Positions 1 through 11,232 of a stretch of 64,000 nucleotides of DNA are shown here, in pieces (the first letter of the stretch is position 1; every line of letters starts with the position of its first letter). Source of the DNA: Bryobacteraceae bacterium (lineage in GTDB: Bacteria > Acidobacteriota > Terriglobia > Bryobacterales > Bryobacteraceae); NCBI GenBank assembly GCA_026002875.1, contig BPGE01000001.1:3224001-3288000 (forward strand), read 5' to 3'. Under the pieces are notes generated by a model that had not been told where the DNA came from, made no database searches, and worked only from the letters and a program-made list of their open reading frames with translations. The position numbers and the translations under genes are program-made.

Positions 1-183
1 GCGAGAACCGAAGGCACGCTGGAGCTTCAGCGCTTCGATGGCGCTTACGTCCGCCTGTACAACCGCGGTTCGGCCGATACCTACGAAGGCTGGGTCCAGC
101 CTGACGGCAGGACTCTCAAGGGAACCGCGAAAAGCTGCGGGACCGACCCCAAGTGCCGCTGGGAAGCGGTCATCGAGAAGTGA
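1..183 (+). CDS. C-terminal end of an unidentified protein (partial)
   Basis: An open frame runs from the first base of the window to a TGA at 181-183 and gives the last 60 residues of a protein whose start lies outside the window. The fragment is polar, has two cysteines spaced C-x6-C (SCGTDPKC) and alternating hydrophobic residues suggesting beta strands, and ends in a WEAVIEK tail. I do not recognise a family. It is called coding because the frame stays open to the edge and ends immediately before a well-formed promoter for the next gene. Confidence 0.5.
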   Translation, partial: ARTEGTLELQRFDGAYVRLYNRGSADTYEGWVQPDGRTLKGTAKSCGTDPKCRWEAVIEK

Positions 184-184
184 T

Positions 185-214
185 TTGGCGCGGACCCCGC
201 GATCACGCTATCCT
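185..214 (+). promoter_or_regulatory. Sigma-70 type promoter of the 6S RNA gene
   Basis: A TTGGCG box at 185-190 and a TATCCT box at 209-214 are separated by 18 bases. Counting about seven bases past the -10 box places the start of transcription near 221, which is where the closing stem of the 6S RNA begins. The agreement of the two independent predictions supports both. Confidence 0.55.
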
Positions 215-220
215 GACCCT

Positions 221-418
221 CAGAGGAGCGTTCCTGCAGAACGCGTCACTGGTCTCCATAATTGATCCGATGCAAATGAATCTGGAGCCCGGCTCGTTAC
301 TTGAGCGCCGGTGAGCATGCTCCGCAAGGAGAAGCCTGAAGGCGCGCGGCGGGCGCCCCCCGTGGTCGATCGGGGTCGATTCCGAGGCTGGAACGGTTAT
401 TGTGGTGCGCTCCTTCTG
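221..418 (+). ncRNA. ssrS: 6S RNA
   Basis: 6S RNA binds housekeeping RNA polymerase holoenzyme by mimicking an open promoter and dampens transcription in stationary phase. The most diagnostic stretch is at 310-340: a GGTGAGCATGCTC block, a short hairpin, then GAGAAGCCTGAA, which matches the corresponding segment of E. coli 6S RNA very closely. The ends pair: CAGAGGAGCG (221-230) with CGCTCCTTCTG (408-418, one bulge) forms the closing stem, giving about 198 nucleotides against 184 in E. coli. A promoter at 185-214 predicts the same 5' end. No T-rich terminator follows; the gene ends six bases before ymdB, so 3' processing or read-through into ymdB is likely. End positions are estimates from the stem. 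Confidence 0.88.
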
Positions 419-424
419 TTCTTC

Positions 425-1225
425 ATGCGTATCCTCTTCATCGGCGACATCTTCGCCTCTCCCGGCCGCCGCATCACGGCTGCCTGTCTGCCCCGTCTCG
501 TCGGCGACGAACAGATCGATCTCGTGATCGCCAACGTCGAAAACGCCGCAGGCGGCTTCGGCATCACTCCGCCCCTTGCGCAGGAGCTGTTCGCCCTCGG
601 CGTCGACGTGATGACCTCCGGCAACCACATCTGGGACAAGCGGGAGATCTACGACTACCTCAACAACGAGCCCCGCCTGCTGCGGCCGGCCAACTACGGT
701 TCTTCCGTCCCCGGCGCCGGCATCGTCACAGGGAAAGCCCGCAACGGCGTCCCTTACGCCGTCGTCAACCTCCAGGGCCGCGTCCACATGCCGGCCATCG
801 AGTGCCCTTTCCGCACCGCTGACACGCTTCTGGCCGGGCTTCCGCCCGAGATCCGCATCCGCTTCGTCGACTTTCACGCGGAAGCCACCAGCGAGAAGAT
901 GGCCATGGGCTGGCACCTCGACGGCCGCGTCACCGCCGTCATCGGAACCCATACGCACATCCCCACGGCGGACGCGCGCGTCCTGCCCGGCGGCACCGCG
1001 TATCAGACCGATTGCGGCATGACCGGTCCCTACGACTCCGTCATCGGCGTCGAGAAGCGGACGATTCTTTACCGGTTCGTGACGCAGCTTCCCGCGCGCT
1101 TCGAAGCCGCCGCCGGCATGGTTGAGCTTCACGCCACCATCGTCGAGGCTGACGAAGAGACAGGCCTCGCCCGCTCCATCCGGCCCATCACCATCACCGC
1201 AGCCGAAGTCGGCGAGCCGCTGTAA
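425..1225 (+). CDS. ymdB: YmdB-family metallophosphoesterase (TIGR00282)
   Basis: This 266-residue protein is a calcineurin-like phosphoesterase of the YmdB family, which hydrolyses cyclic nucleotides and in Bacillus influences biofilm and motility gene expression. Metal-binding motifs are all present: GD (7-8), the NVEN segment (37-40), GNH (66-68), a lone His (151) and GTHTH (174-178). The start at 425 is chosen because MRILFIGD is the standard beginning of the family; an in-frame ATG at 317 and GTG at 311 lie inside the 6S RNA gene and would add a basic non-homologous leader. No Shine-Dalgarno sequence precedes 425, which sits just after the 6S closing stem. In other bacteria 6S RNA also lies near rny/ymdB or ygfA, so the context fits. 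Confidence 0.9.
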   Translation: MRILFIGDIFASPGRRITAACLPRLVGDEQIDLVIANVENAAGGFGITPPLAQELFALGVDVMTSGNHIWDKREIYDYLNNEPRLLRPANYGSSVPGAGIVTGKARNGVPYAVVNLQGRVHMPAIECPFRTADTLLAGLPPEIRIRFVDFHAEATSEKMAMGWHLDGRVTAVIGTHTHIPTADARVLPGGTAYQTDCGMTGPYDSVIGVEKRTILYRFVTQLPARFEAAAGMVELHATIVEADEETGLARSIRPITITAAEVGEPL

Positions 1226-1228
1226 GCC

Positions 1229-3157
<1,929 letters not shown>

Positions 3158-3213
3158 GGCTCCCTCGACAGTCGGGTCGAGAGTGAGTCTAGCAGAGTGC
3201 GGACGGCCGCCGG

Positions 3214-3234
3214 GCATCCGGTAAATTCGGATGC
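3214..3234. promoter_or_regulatory. Inverted repeat upstream of acs
   Basis: GCATCCG (3214-3220) and CGGATGC (3228-3234) form perfect seven-base arms around an AT-rich seven-base centre. The dyad lies 57 bases upstream of the acs start and in the only sizeable divergent gap of this area, so it may be an operator; a TAGACT box on the minus strand at 3187-3192 could be the acs -10 element. Function is inferred from position only. Confidence 0.35.
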
Positions 3235-3394
3235 AGTTGTCCTCCTCGCAGCAGAACGCGGAGCCGCCGCCCTGCAGTTCAGGGCGCGGCAAAATTTTCC
3301 GGGAGCATGTCGTTTTTACAGTCCGCAGCGATTCGCGGGCACACGCGGATTCAACAGCTTGAGGATGGCCCCGGAATTGCTGTGATGCCGGGGC

Positions 3395-4009
3395 GTGATC
3401 CAGGCGCGTGTCTTCTGCATTGCGTTCTTCGCCGTCCTGACCACGGGTTTCGGGCTGGGTGCCGGGAACCTGGACCAGTGTTCTCTGTTCGCCGAAGGCA
3501 CGGTTCTCCGTGCCCGGCTGGACCATTCCGTCTCCACTGCCACCCACCGTGCGGGGGACCGCTTCACGGCGACATTGGCGGAGCCGCTGCGGGACGGCAG
3601 CCGAATCGTAGTCCCGAAGGGAGCGCGGGTGATCGGCAGGCTGCGGCAATCAACTCCCTCGGGGCGCCTGGTCGGACGCGCCGTGCTGTCGCTCGTGCCA
3701 GAGCGGCTGGAATGGAACGGGCGCTCCGTGGAGCTGGAAACGCGCGCCTGGACCACGGCGAGTGCGCGGCATCGCCGCCGCAACCTGGCTTGGATCGGCG
3801 GCGGCAGCGGCGCGGGCGCCATGATCGGAGCGCTGGCGGCTGGCGGCGCGGGCGCAGCCATCGGCGCAGGAGCGGGCGCAGCCGCCGGACTGGCCGGTGC
3901 CGCCGTCACCGGCCGGAAGCATGCCGCGGCGCCCGCCGAGACTCTGGTGACTTTCCGCCTGCGCTCGCCGCTGCAAATCTGCCAACAGGATCAAAACATG
4001 AGGAGGTGA
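3395..4009 (+). CDS. Exported protein with glycine-zipper segment
   Basis: A 204-residue protein of unknown function. The GTG-initiated N-terminus has a hydrophobic signal peptide (about 5-23), followed by a region with the pattern [14 protein letters not shown] and later [12 protein letters not shown], as in small beta-barrel domains of TrbI/VirB10-like and related surface proteins. Residues about 130-170 are almost entirely Gly and Ala with GAGAG repeats, a glycine-zipper type membrane segment. It ends three bases before the next exported-protein gene, so the two are probably co-expressed. The start is uncertain because no clear ribosome site precedes the GTG. Confidence 0.65.
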   Translation: MIQARVFCIAFFAVLTTGFGLGAGNLDQCSLFAEGTVLRARLDHSVSTATHRAGDRFTATLAEPLRDGSRIVVPKGARVIGRLRQSTPSGRLVGRAVLSLVPERLEWNGRSVELETRAWTTASARHRRRNLAWIGGGSGAGAMIGALAAGGAGAAIGAGAGAAAGLAGAAVTGRKHAAAPAETLVTFRLRSPLQICQQDQNMRR

Positions 4010-4012
4010 ACC

Positions 4013-4735
4013 ATGAGGAATTTGCTGACTGGCTGGCTTGCTGCCACCCTGCTGCTAGGGCTGGCGCTGCCTTCAACGGCGCCTGCCGATGATGACGACG
4101 ACGGCTGGAAGAACGATCTTGGCCCTAAGCTGTGGGAGGCAGCGATTGTGCGCACCGCGCATCTGCCGGCGGATCCTGCTTCGATCATCCCGTTTCCCTG
4201 GGGCAACGACCCGCTGGACGAGGGCGAGATCGAGGTCTGCGGCAGAGGCTACGTCAAGCTGGAGATCGAAGGCGCGGTTCCCAATGCCGAATACTCCGTG
4301 CTTGCCTGCCGTTTGAGCTCCTCCGGGGATCGCTGTGCTGGGATCGGCAGTGTGAAGACCGACGAAGACGGCGACGCAAAAGTCGTGCTGGAATGGCCGG
4401 CCGGCACCTCAGGATCTCAAAGCGTCTTTTTCGCCCTCCGGCGGGCTGAAGCAACAATGTTCGTCTCCGGCTTCGTCATGCCTGTCTCCGCTCCTCCTGT
4501 GCCCGGCGCGCCGCCTTCAGCCGAGATTGAAGTGAAGGGCGAGGTCGCCACCGTGGGCGCCAGCTCCTTCACCATCTCCGGAGTAGCGCAGACGATTCTC
4601 GTGGGCGAGAACACGAAGTTCTTGGGCACGCTGAGAAGCATCGGCGACCTCCAGCCAGGAATTCGGGTCGAAGTCGAAGGCGCCACGACGGCTGGCGGGA
4701 TTCTCGCTTCCCGCGTCCAGCGGAAGAAGAAGTAG
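4013..4735 (+). CDS. Exported protein with C-terminal OB-like (DUF5666-type) domain
   Basis: A 240-residue secreted protein starting at an ATG with a strong AGGAGG ribosome site. A signal peptide (about 1-25) ends before a stretch of five aspartates. The middle region has three cysteines and no family I recognise. The last 70 residues (VKGEVATVGASSFTISG ... GDLQPGIRVEVEG) have the strand pattern of DUF5666-like beta-barrel modules, which are common in secreted acidobacterial proteins. Its function is unknown. It is convergent with hoxH, only nine bases separating the stops. Confidence 0.65.
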   Translation: MRNLLTGWLAATLLLGLALPSTAPADDDDDGWKNDLGPKLWEAAIVRTAHLPADPASIIPFPWGNDPLDEGEIEVCGRGYVKLEIEGAVPNAEYSVLACRLSSSGDRCAGIGSVKTDEDGDAKVVLEWPAGTSGSQSVFFALRRAEATMFVSGFVMPVSAPPVPGAPPSAEIEVKGEVATVGASSFTISGVAQTILVGENTKFLGTLRSIGDLQPGIRVEVEGATTAGGILASRVQRKKK

Positions 4736-4744
4736 GCGGAAGGC

Positions 4745-6160
<1,416 letters not shown>

Positions 6161-6174
6161 CGCCGCCTCCCTGC

Positions 6175-6705
6175 TCAGCCGAACTTCACCTTGCCCGTCA
6201 GCTCGGGCTTGCGTCCCGCCAGCAGCTCTGTCAGCACATAGCCGATGGCCGCCGCCGGAGGCGGGCACCCGGGCACGTGCAGGTCCACGCGGATCGCTTC
6301 GTGCAGCGGCACCGCCTGCTTCAGCAGCGCCGGCACGCCATCAGCCGGCACGCGGTGATTCACATTCACCCCGTCCACGTAGATCCGCTCCAGCAGCTGC
6401 TTCGGCGGAATCTGGTTGCGCATCGAAGGCACGTTGCCCGTCACCGCGCAATCGCCCAGCGCGATGACGAATTTCGACCGCGACCGCACCTTCTGCGCCA
6501 GCTGCAGATCGTCCTGGCTGCTCACCGCCCCTTCCACCAGCGTCACGTCCACGCCTTCCGGAAACTCCTGCGCGTCCACCAGCGGTCCGAACACCAGCTC
6601 GATCTTCGGCGCCAGATCGATCAGCGCCTCGTCCAGATCGAGCAGCGACATATGGCACCCGCTGCAGCCGTCCAGCCAGACCGTGGCCACTCTCGCCTTG
6701 CTCAT
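6175..6705 (-). CDS. hoxY: Hydrogenase small subunit HoxY
   Basis: Small subunit that passes electrons between the Ni-Fe site and the diaphorase part. At 176 residues it is the short, soluble form: four cysteines at 14, 17 (CSGC), 86 (GDC) and 147 (PGC) can hold the single proximal [4Fe-4S] cluster, and there is no Tat signal, as expected for a cytoplasmic group 3 enzyme. The start codon overlaps the hoxU stop by four bases (ATGA), which implies translational coupling and equal production of the two partners. Confidence 0.95.
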   Translation of the reverse strand: MSKARVATVWLDGCSGCHMSLLDLDEALIDLAPKIELVFGPLVDAQEFPEGVDVTLVEGAVSSQDDLQLAQKVRSRSKFVIALGDCAVTGNVPSMRNQIPPKQLLERIYVDGVNVNHRVPADGVPALLKQAVPLHEAIRVDLHVPGCPPPAAAIGYVLTELLAGRKPELTGKVKFG

Positions 6706-7412
6706 GCCCGCGCTCCTTTCGCCTCCACCAGCCGGCTGATCGTCTCCGTCCGCTTCACCATCTCCTCAGCCGCATAACCCTTCGCCGCCAGCGCGCCCGT
6801 CGGGCAGCTCTGCACGCACTTGCCGCAGCTCGTGCAGTACCGGCTCTCCGCCCAGCTCCGGTTCAGCTCGCACGTCAGCCGCGAGCCGATCCCGCGCCCG
6901 CCCACGTCCCACACGTGCGCTCCCTCCACCTCGGCGCACACGCGCACGCACCGCGTGCACAGGATGCAGCGGTTCTGATCGAGCACGAACTGCCGGTGCG
7001 TCGCGTCCACGGGAGCTCTGGGAAAGCTGTACGGGAACCGCACGTGCGTCACGCCCAGCCGCTGCGCCATCGCCTGCAGCTCGCAGTGGTTGTTGGACAC
7101 GCAAACGGCGCAGATGTGGTTCCTCTCCGAAAACAGCAGCTCCAGAATCATGCGGCGGTAGCGGTCCAGCTTCTCGTTGCGCGTCGTCACCGCCATGCCG
7201 TCCTGCACCGGCGTCGTGCACGCGGGCAGCAGCCGCCCCACGCCCGCCACCTCCACCAGGCACAGCCGGCACGCGCCCACCGGCGTCAGCCCCTTCAGGT
7301 GGCACAGCGACGGAATGAACTTCCCGTGCGCCAGGGCTGCCTCCAGGATCGTCTGTCCGAGCCGCGCGTGGATCAGCTCTCCGTCAATGCGAATCGAAAC
7401 CCGGTCGGGCAT
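6702..7412 (-). CDS. hoxU: Diaphorase iron-sulfur subunit HoxU
   Basis: NuoG-like electron-transfer subunit linking HoxF and HoxY. Over 236 residues it shows a plant-type [2Fe-2S] site (C37, C48, C51, C65), a His-Cys3 [4Fe-4S] site (H99, C101, C104, C110), and two C-terminal CxxCxxC-type ferredoxin sites (C149/152/155/159 and C193/196/199/203). The start at 7412 gives MPDRVSIRIDG, the usual beginning of the [2Fe-2S] domain; a longer in-frame extension has no similarity. The hoxF stop lies 17 bases upstream. Confidence 0.94.
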   Translation of the reverse strand: MPDRVSIRIDGELIHARLGQTILEAALAHGKFIPSLCHLKGLTPVGACRLCLVEVAGVGRLLPACTTPVQDGMAVTTRNEKLDRYRRMILELLFSERNHICAVCVSNNHCELQAMAQRLGVTHVRFPYSFPRAPVDATHRQFVLDQNRCILCTRCVRVCAEVEGAHVWDVGGRGIGSRLTCELNRSWAESRYCTSCGKCVQSCPTGALAAKGYAAEEMVKRTETISRLVEAKGARA

Positions 7413-7429
7413 CGTCTTGTGCTCCTTAT

Positions 7430-10400
7430 TCAGTCGCCGTTGCGGATGTCGCAACGCAGGCAGCGGCACGCCTCTTCCATTGCCTCCACCGTTGTCAGCC
7501 CGCAGGTGGCCTCGCGGAAGTCCCGCACGCGCTCCAGCGGATCCGGCTCGCGGACCCTGTGCCGCCGGCTCGCGCTCGGATGCGCCGGCACGGTCATGTC
7601 GTACTCGAATTCGGGCCAGAGGCTCGCCCACCGCTCTTCGCCCGTCAGCATGCGGTCGATGTTGCGCGCCGCCTTCTTGCCGTAGCCCATCGCGTTGCTC
7701 ACGTTCGAGGCGCCCGTGATCAGATCCCCGCCCGCGTAGAACTTCGGCCGGCTGGTGGCCAGCGTGTAGCGGTCCACCTCGATCAGCCCGTTCTCCTTGA
7801 TCTTCAGCCCCGACGCCTTCGCAAAATCGATGTCCACGGCCTCGCCTACCGCCAGAATCACCGTGTCGCACGGGATGCGCACGATCTCGTCGGTCGGAAT
7901 CGGGCGCCGCCGCCCCGAGGCGTCATATTCGCCGAGCCGCGTCTTCACCGCCTCCAGCGCCTTCACCCGTCCCGCCTCGTCGCCCACAATCCGGTGCGGC
8001 GAAGCGAGAAACACGATCTTCACCCCCTCGGCTTCCGCCGCCTCCACCTCTTCATGGATCGCCGGCATGTCCTTCCGCTCGCGCCGGTACACGATCGTCA
8101 CGTCGCAGCCGAGCCGCATGGCTGTCCGCGCCGAGTCGATCGCCGCGTTGCCGCCGCCGATCACCACCACTTTCTTCCCCAGCGCCGTCGGCTCGCGTTT
8201 CGACACCGCCTCCAGGAACGGCAGCGCGGGCATCACGCCCTTCAGTTCGGTGCCCGGCAGGTACACCCAGTTCTCTTTCCATGTGCCGATGGCGAGGAAC
8301 ACTGCGTCGTACTGCTCGTCCAGGTCGTTCAGCGTGATCTCCTGCTGAATCCGCACGCCGAACGTGAACTGCACGCCAACGCGCCGGATCAGCTCGATCT
8401 CCCGGTCCAGCACGTCCTTCGGCAGCCTGTAGTCCGGCAGCGCGTAGCGCAGCATGCCTCCTGCATCGGGATTCGAGTCGTACACCATCACGTCGTGGCC
8501 GAGCAGCGCCAGATAGTACGCGCACGCCAGCCCCGTCGGACCGGCGCCCACCACCGCGCACCGCTTCCCGGTCGGCGGCTTGCGCATCGACGCCACCCGG
8601 GCGGCGAGCTCTTCGAACTTCGGCGTCGGATAGATCGAATCCGCGATGTAGCGGTGCACTTCGCGCATGTTCACCGCTTCATCCAGCCCGGCGCGCCGGC
8701 AGCGGTTGTCGCATGGATGCTGGCACACGCGCCCCGTCGAGGCTGGCAGCGGATTGTCCAGCACCACCGACAGGAATGCCTCCTCCAGCCGGTCTTCCTT
8801 CAGCAGCTGCAGGTAGCGCGGAATGTTCATGTGCAGCGGACAGGAGTTCTCGCAGGGACTCAGCGCCAGGTCCTCGCACACGCCCGCGCGGCACCGCCGG
8901 GCGCGGATGTGGTCTTCGAACTCGTGCAGGAAGTGCCGCATCGTCGTCAGCACCGGGTTCGGCGCTGTCTGCCCCAGCCCGCACAGCGACGCGTCGCGGA
9001 TCATGCGGCTCAGCTCGTCCAGCGTCTGCAGGTCTTCTTCCGTGCCTTTTCCGTGCGTGATCCGGTTCAGGTAATGCAGGCTCTTGTCGAGCCCCACGCG
9101 GCACGGAATGCATTTGCCGCAGCTCTCCGAGTGCGTGAACTCGACGAAGTACCGCGCCACGTCCACCATGCAGTTGTCTTCGTCCATCACCACCATGCCG
9201 CCCGAACCCATGATCGAGCCGAGCTGCGCCAGGCTCTCGTAGTCCACCGGCGTGTCGAACATCTCGCTCGGAATGCATCCGCCGGACGGTCCGCCCGTCT
9301 GCACCGCCTTCACCGCGCGCCCCATGGGCGCGCCGCCGCCCACGTCGTACACAAACGTCTTCAGCGGCGTCCCGAGCGGCATCTCCACCAGCCCCGTGTT
9401 CTGCACCTTTCCGACCAGCGAGAACACCTTCGTCCCGGGGCTCTTCGGGCTGCCCGTCTCCAGAAACCACGCCGGTCCCTTCAGCACGATCGGCGCGATG
9501 TTGAACCACGTCTCAACGTTGTTGATGTTGGTCGGCTTGCCGTACAACCCGCTGTCCGCCGGATACGGCGGCCGCGGCGTCGGCCGTCCCGCCTTGCCCT
9601 CCAGCGAGCGGATCAGCGCCGTCTCCTCGCCGCACACAAACGCGCCAGCCCCCTCCACCAGATCCAGCCGGAAGCGGAAACCGCGCCCCAGAATGTCCTC
9701 GCCCAGCAGGCCCCACTCCTCCGCCTGCTGGATCGCCGTGCGCAGCCGGTGCACCGCCAGCGGGTACTCCGCACGGACGTAAATGATGCCCTCGCTGGCC
9801 CCCGTGACGAATGCGCCGATCAGCATCCCCTCGATCAGGGAGTGCGGATCGCCCTCGATCTCGTTGCGGTTCATGTAGGCGCCCGGGTCGCCCTCGTCCG
9901 CATTGCAGATCAGATATTTCGGCTCGGCTTTCGCTCTCCGCAGGAACTCCCACTTGGCGCCTGTCTGGAACCCCGCGCCGCCGCGGCCCCGCAGCCGCGC
10001 CGCCTGGATCGCTTCAATCACCGCGGCCGGATTGTTGTCGATCAGCACCTTGTACAGCGCCTGATATCCGCCCACCGCCAGGAATTCTTCGATGTCGTCC
10101 GGGTTGATCAGCCCGCAGTTCCTCAGCACGATTTTCTTCTGTCCGCGGAAAAACGGCACTTCATTCCACAGCGGAATCTCCTCGAAGCCCGCGCCGAATT
10201 TGACGTGCGCCGTGATGTGGTCCCACTCGTCGATCCGGCACAGCGCCAGCTCCGCGGGCACGCGCCCGGCGGCTATATCGTCGAGAATCGCCGGCGCGTC
10301 GTCGGGCCGCACCTTCTGCAGAATCACCAGAGGCCTGCCCGGAATCCACACGTTCACCAGCGGCTCCGCCGCGCAGAAGCCGAAGCAGCCGGTCCGCGCC

Positions 10401-10582
10401 AGACGCACGCTCATGCCGCGCTGCTCGATCGCATCGGCGAACGCACGGAACACGCTCTCGGCGCCGTTGCCCGCCCCGCAGGTCCCCATGCCTACGGCGA
10501 TGCGCGGCACGGGCGGCAGCAGCTTCGCCAGTCCCGCCTCGCGCGCTTCGTTGAAACTGGCCAGGTCGCGGATCTTCCTCAT
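7430..10582 (-). CDS. hoxF: HoxF diaphorase fused to a GltD-like NAD(P)H oxidoreductase
   Basis: A 1050-residue two-part flavoprotein. Residues 1-560 are HoxF/NuoF: a short thioredoxin-like [2Fe-2S] part (C35, C66, C70), the NADH and FMN motifs (GRGGAGF near 199-205, GAGAFVCGEE 311-320) and the [4Fe-4S] cysteines C488, C491, C494, C534. From about 562 a second module begins: cysteine-rich Fer4_20-type segment (C564, C569, C577, C581, C620, C624, C628), an FAD site GAGPTG (679-684) and a second dinucleotide site VVIGGGNAAID (806-816), as in glutamate synthase small subunit or NfnB. Ordinary HoxF ends after the first part, near 550-600 residues. The join is in one uninterrupted frame. The extra module suggests NADP(H) or a second flavin-coupled electron route; this is inference. 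ATGA overlap with hoxE. Confidence 0.92.
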   Translation of the reverse strand: MRKIRDLASFNEAREAGLAKLLPPVPRIAVGMGTCGAGNGAESVFRAFADAIEQRGMSVRLARTGCFGFCAAEPLVNVWIPGRPLVILQKVRPDDAPAILDDIAAGRVPAELALCRIDEWDHITAHVKFGAGFEEIPLWNEVPFFRGQKKIVLRNCGLINPDDIEEFLAVGGYQALYKVLIDNNPAAVIEAIQAARLRGRGGAGFQTGAKWEFLRRAKAEPKYLICNADEGDPGAYMNRNEIEGDPHSLIEGMLIGAFVTGASEGIIYVRAEYPLAVHRLRTAIQQAEEWGLLGEDILGRGFRFRLDLVEGAGAFVCGEETALIRSLEGKAGRPTPRPPYPADSGLYGKPTNINNVETWFNIAPIVLKGPAWFLETGSPKSPGTKVFSLVGKVQNTGLVEMPLGTPLKTFVYDVGGGAPMGRAVKAVQTGGPSGGCIPSEMFDTPVDYESLAQLGSIMGSGGMVVMDEDNCMVDVARYFVEFTHSESCGKCIPCRVGLDKSLHYLNRITHGKGTEEDLQTLDELSRMIRDASLCGLGQTAPNPVLTTMRHFLHEFEDHIRARRCRAGVCEDLALSPCENSCPLHMNIPRYLQLLKEDRLEEAFLSVVLDNPLPASTGRVCQHPCDNRCRRAGLDEAVNMREVHRYIADSIYPTPKFEELAARVASMRKPPTGKRCAVVGAGPTGLACAYYLALLGHDVMVYDSNPDAGGMLRYALPDYRLPKDVLDREIELIRRVGVQFTFGVRIQQEITLNDLDEQYDAVFLAIGTWKENWVYLPGTELKGVMPALPFLEAVSKREPTALGKKVVVIGGGNAAIDSARTAMRLGCDVTIVYRRERKDMPAIHEEVEAAEAEGVKIVFLASPHRIVGDEAGRVKALEAVKTRLGEYDASGRRRPIPTDEIVRIPCDTVILAVGEAVDIDFAKASGLKIKENGLIEVDRYTLATSRPKFYAGGDLITGASNVSNAMGYGKKAARNIDRMLTGEERWASLWPEFEYDMTVPAHPSASRRHRVREPDPLERVRDFREATCGLTTVEAMEEACRCLRCDIRNGD

Positions 10583-11136
10583 GACCGCACCCCTTTCCGC
10601 ACAGCCTCCACCTCGCGCTCGAGCGCGCGCTCATTCACGTGGCCGAGAATCTGATGGTCCACCTCCACCACCGGCGCCAGCGCGCATTGCCCGAAACAGG
10701 CCACCGTGCGGATCGTGAACTCTCCGTCCGGCGTCGTCGCCGTCAGCTTGTCCGCGCTTCCTCCGTCCTCGCCCTCGCCCACCCCGAGCAGCAGCCTGAG
10801 CCGCTCCAGCAGCGCCTTCGACCCGCGCGTGTGGCATGCCGTCCCGCGGCAGATGCACACCGTGTGCCTGCCCTGCGGCTTCAGATTGAACAGCGCATAG
10901 AACGTGGCCACGCTGTAAATCTGCGCGCCAGGAATTCCCGTCCGGCTCGAAAGATATTCCAGGTAATCCAGCGGAAGGTATTTCTTCGGCTGGTTCTCCT
11001 GGATCTCCTCCAGAATGTTCAGCAGCATTCCGGGGCGCCCCCGGTGCCGCGCAATCAGCCGGTCCAGATAGTCCTGCTCGTCCGCCGTCAGCGGGCCCGG
11101 CGCCGGTTTCTCGCCGGGCAGAAGGGCTGAAGTCAT
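10579..11136 (-). CDS. hoxE: Diaphorase subunit HoxE (NuoE-like)
   Basis: Thioredoxin-fold [2Fe-2S] protein, first gene of the hydrogenase operon. C96 and C101 (CRGTAC) with C147 and C151 (CFGQC) form the NuoE-type binding site. The ATG at 11136 gives 185 residues; the frame is open upstream for 28 more codons but that part overlaps a strong inverted repeat and the likely promoter. The stop overlaps the hoxF start by four bases. Confidence 0.93.
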   Translation of the reverse strand: MTSALLPGEKPAPGPLTADEQDYLDRLIARHRGRPGMLLNILEEIQENQPKKYLPLDYLEYLSSRTGIPGAQIYSVATFYALFNLKPQGRHTVCICRGTACHTRGSKALLERLRLLLGVGEGEDGGSADKLTATTPDGEFTIRTVACFGQCALAPVVEVDHQILGHVNERALEREVEAVRKGVRS

Positions 11137-11150
11137 GCTCCGTTTCCTTT

Positions 11151-11183
11151 CGACATATACCAGATAAACGTATCTGAATGTCG
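11151..11183. promoter_or_regulatory. Double inverted repeat upstream of the hydrogenase operon
   Basis: An inner dyad CAGATA-AACG-TATCTG (11161-11176) lies inside an outer dyad CGACAT (11151-11156) / ATGTCG (11178-11183). The element ends 14 bases upstream of the hoxE ATG, between it and the end of the preceding gene on the same strand. Nested perfect arms in this position suggest a dimeric repressor or activator site; it could also fold as a hairpin in the leader. No known consensus (Fnr, Rex, Fur) fits. Confidence 0.5.
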
Positions 11184-11189
11184 GATGCA

Positions 11190-11207
11190 ACCGGGTGTTC
11201 GCCCGGT
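11190..11207 (-). terminator. GC hairpin after the Mut7-C gene
   Basis: ACCGGG and CCCGGT pair around a six-base loop, 25 bases after the stop of the Mut7-C gene and before the hoxE dyad. There is no T-run, so termination here would be weak or factor-dependent. Confidence 0.25.
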
Positions 11208-11232
11208 GGAAACAGGTCATGCCATTCTTGTT

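Noticed and set aside
311-424. In-frame 38-codon extension of ymdB
   Set aside because: It translates the 6S RNA core and gives a basic leader that does not resemble YmdB.
3158-3649. 164-codon N-terminal extension of acs
   Set aside because: No similarity to acetyl-CoA synthetase; a good ribosome site precedes ATG 3157, and the extension overlaps the divergent gene at 3395.
7559-10654. Open frame of 1031 codons on the plus strand opposite hoxF
   Set aside because: It is the shadow of the GC-rich hoxF gene: rich in Arg, His and Pro with no domain, while the minus strand has full family motifs. The same holds for the long frames opposite M16, Rel, SecD, xseA, HK and the isc genes.
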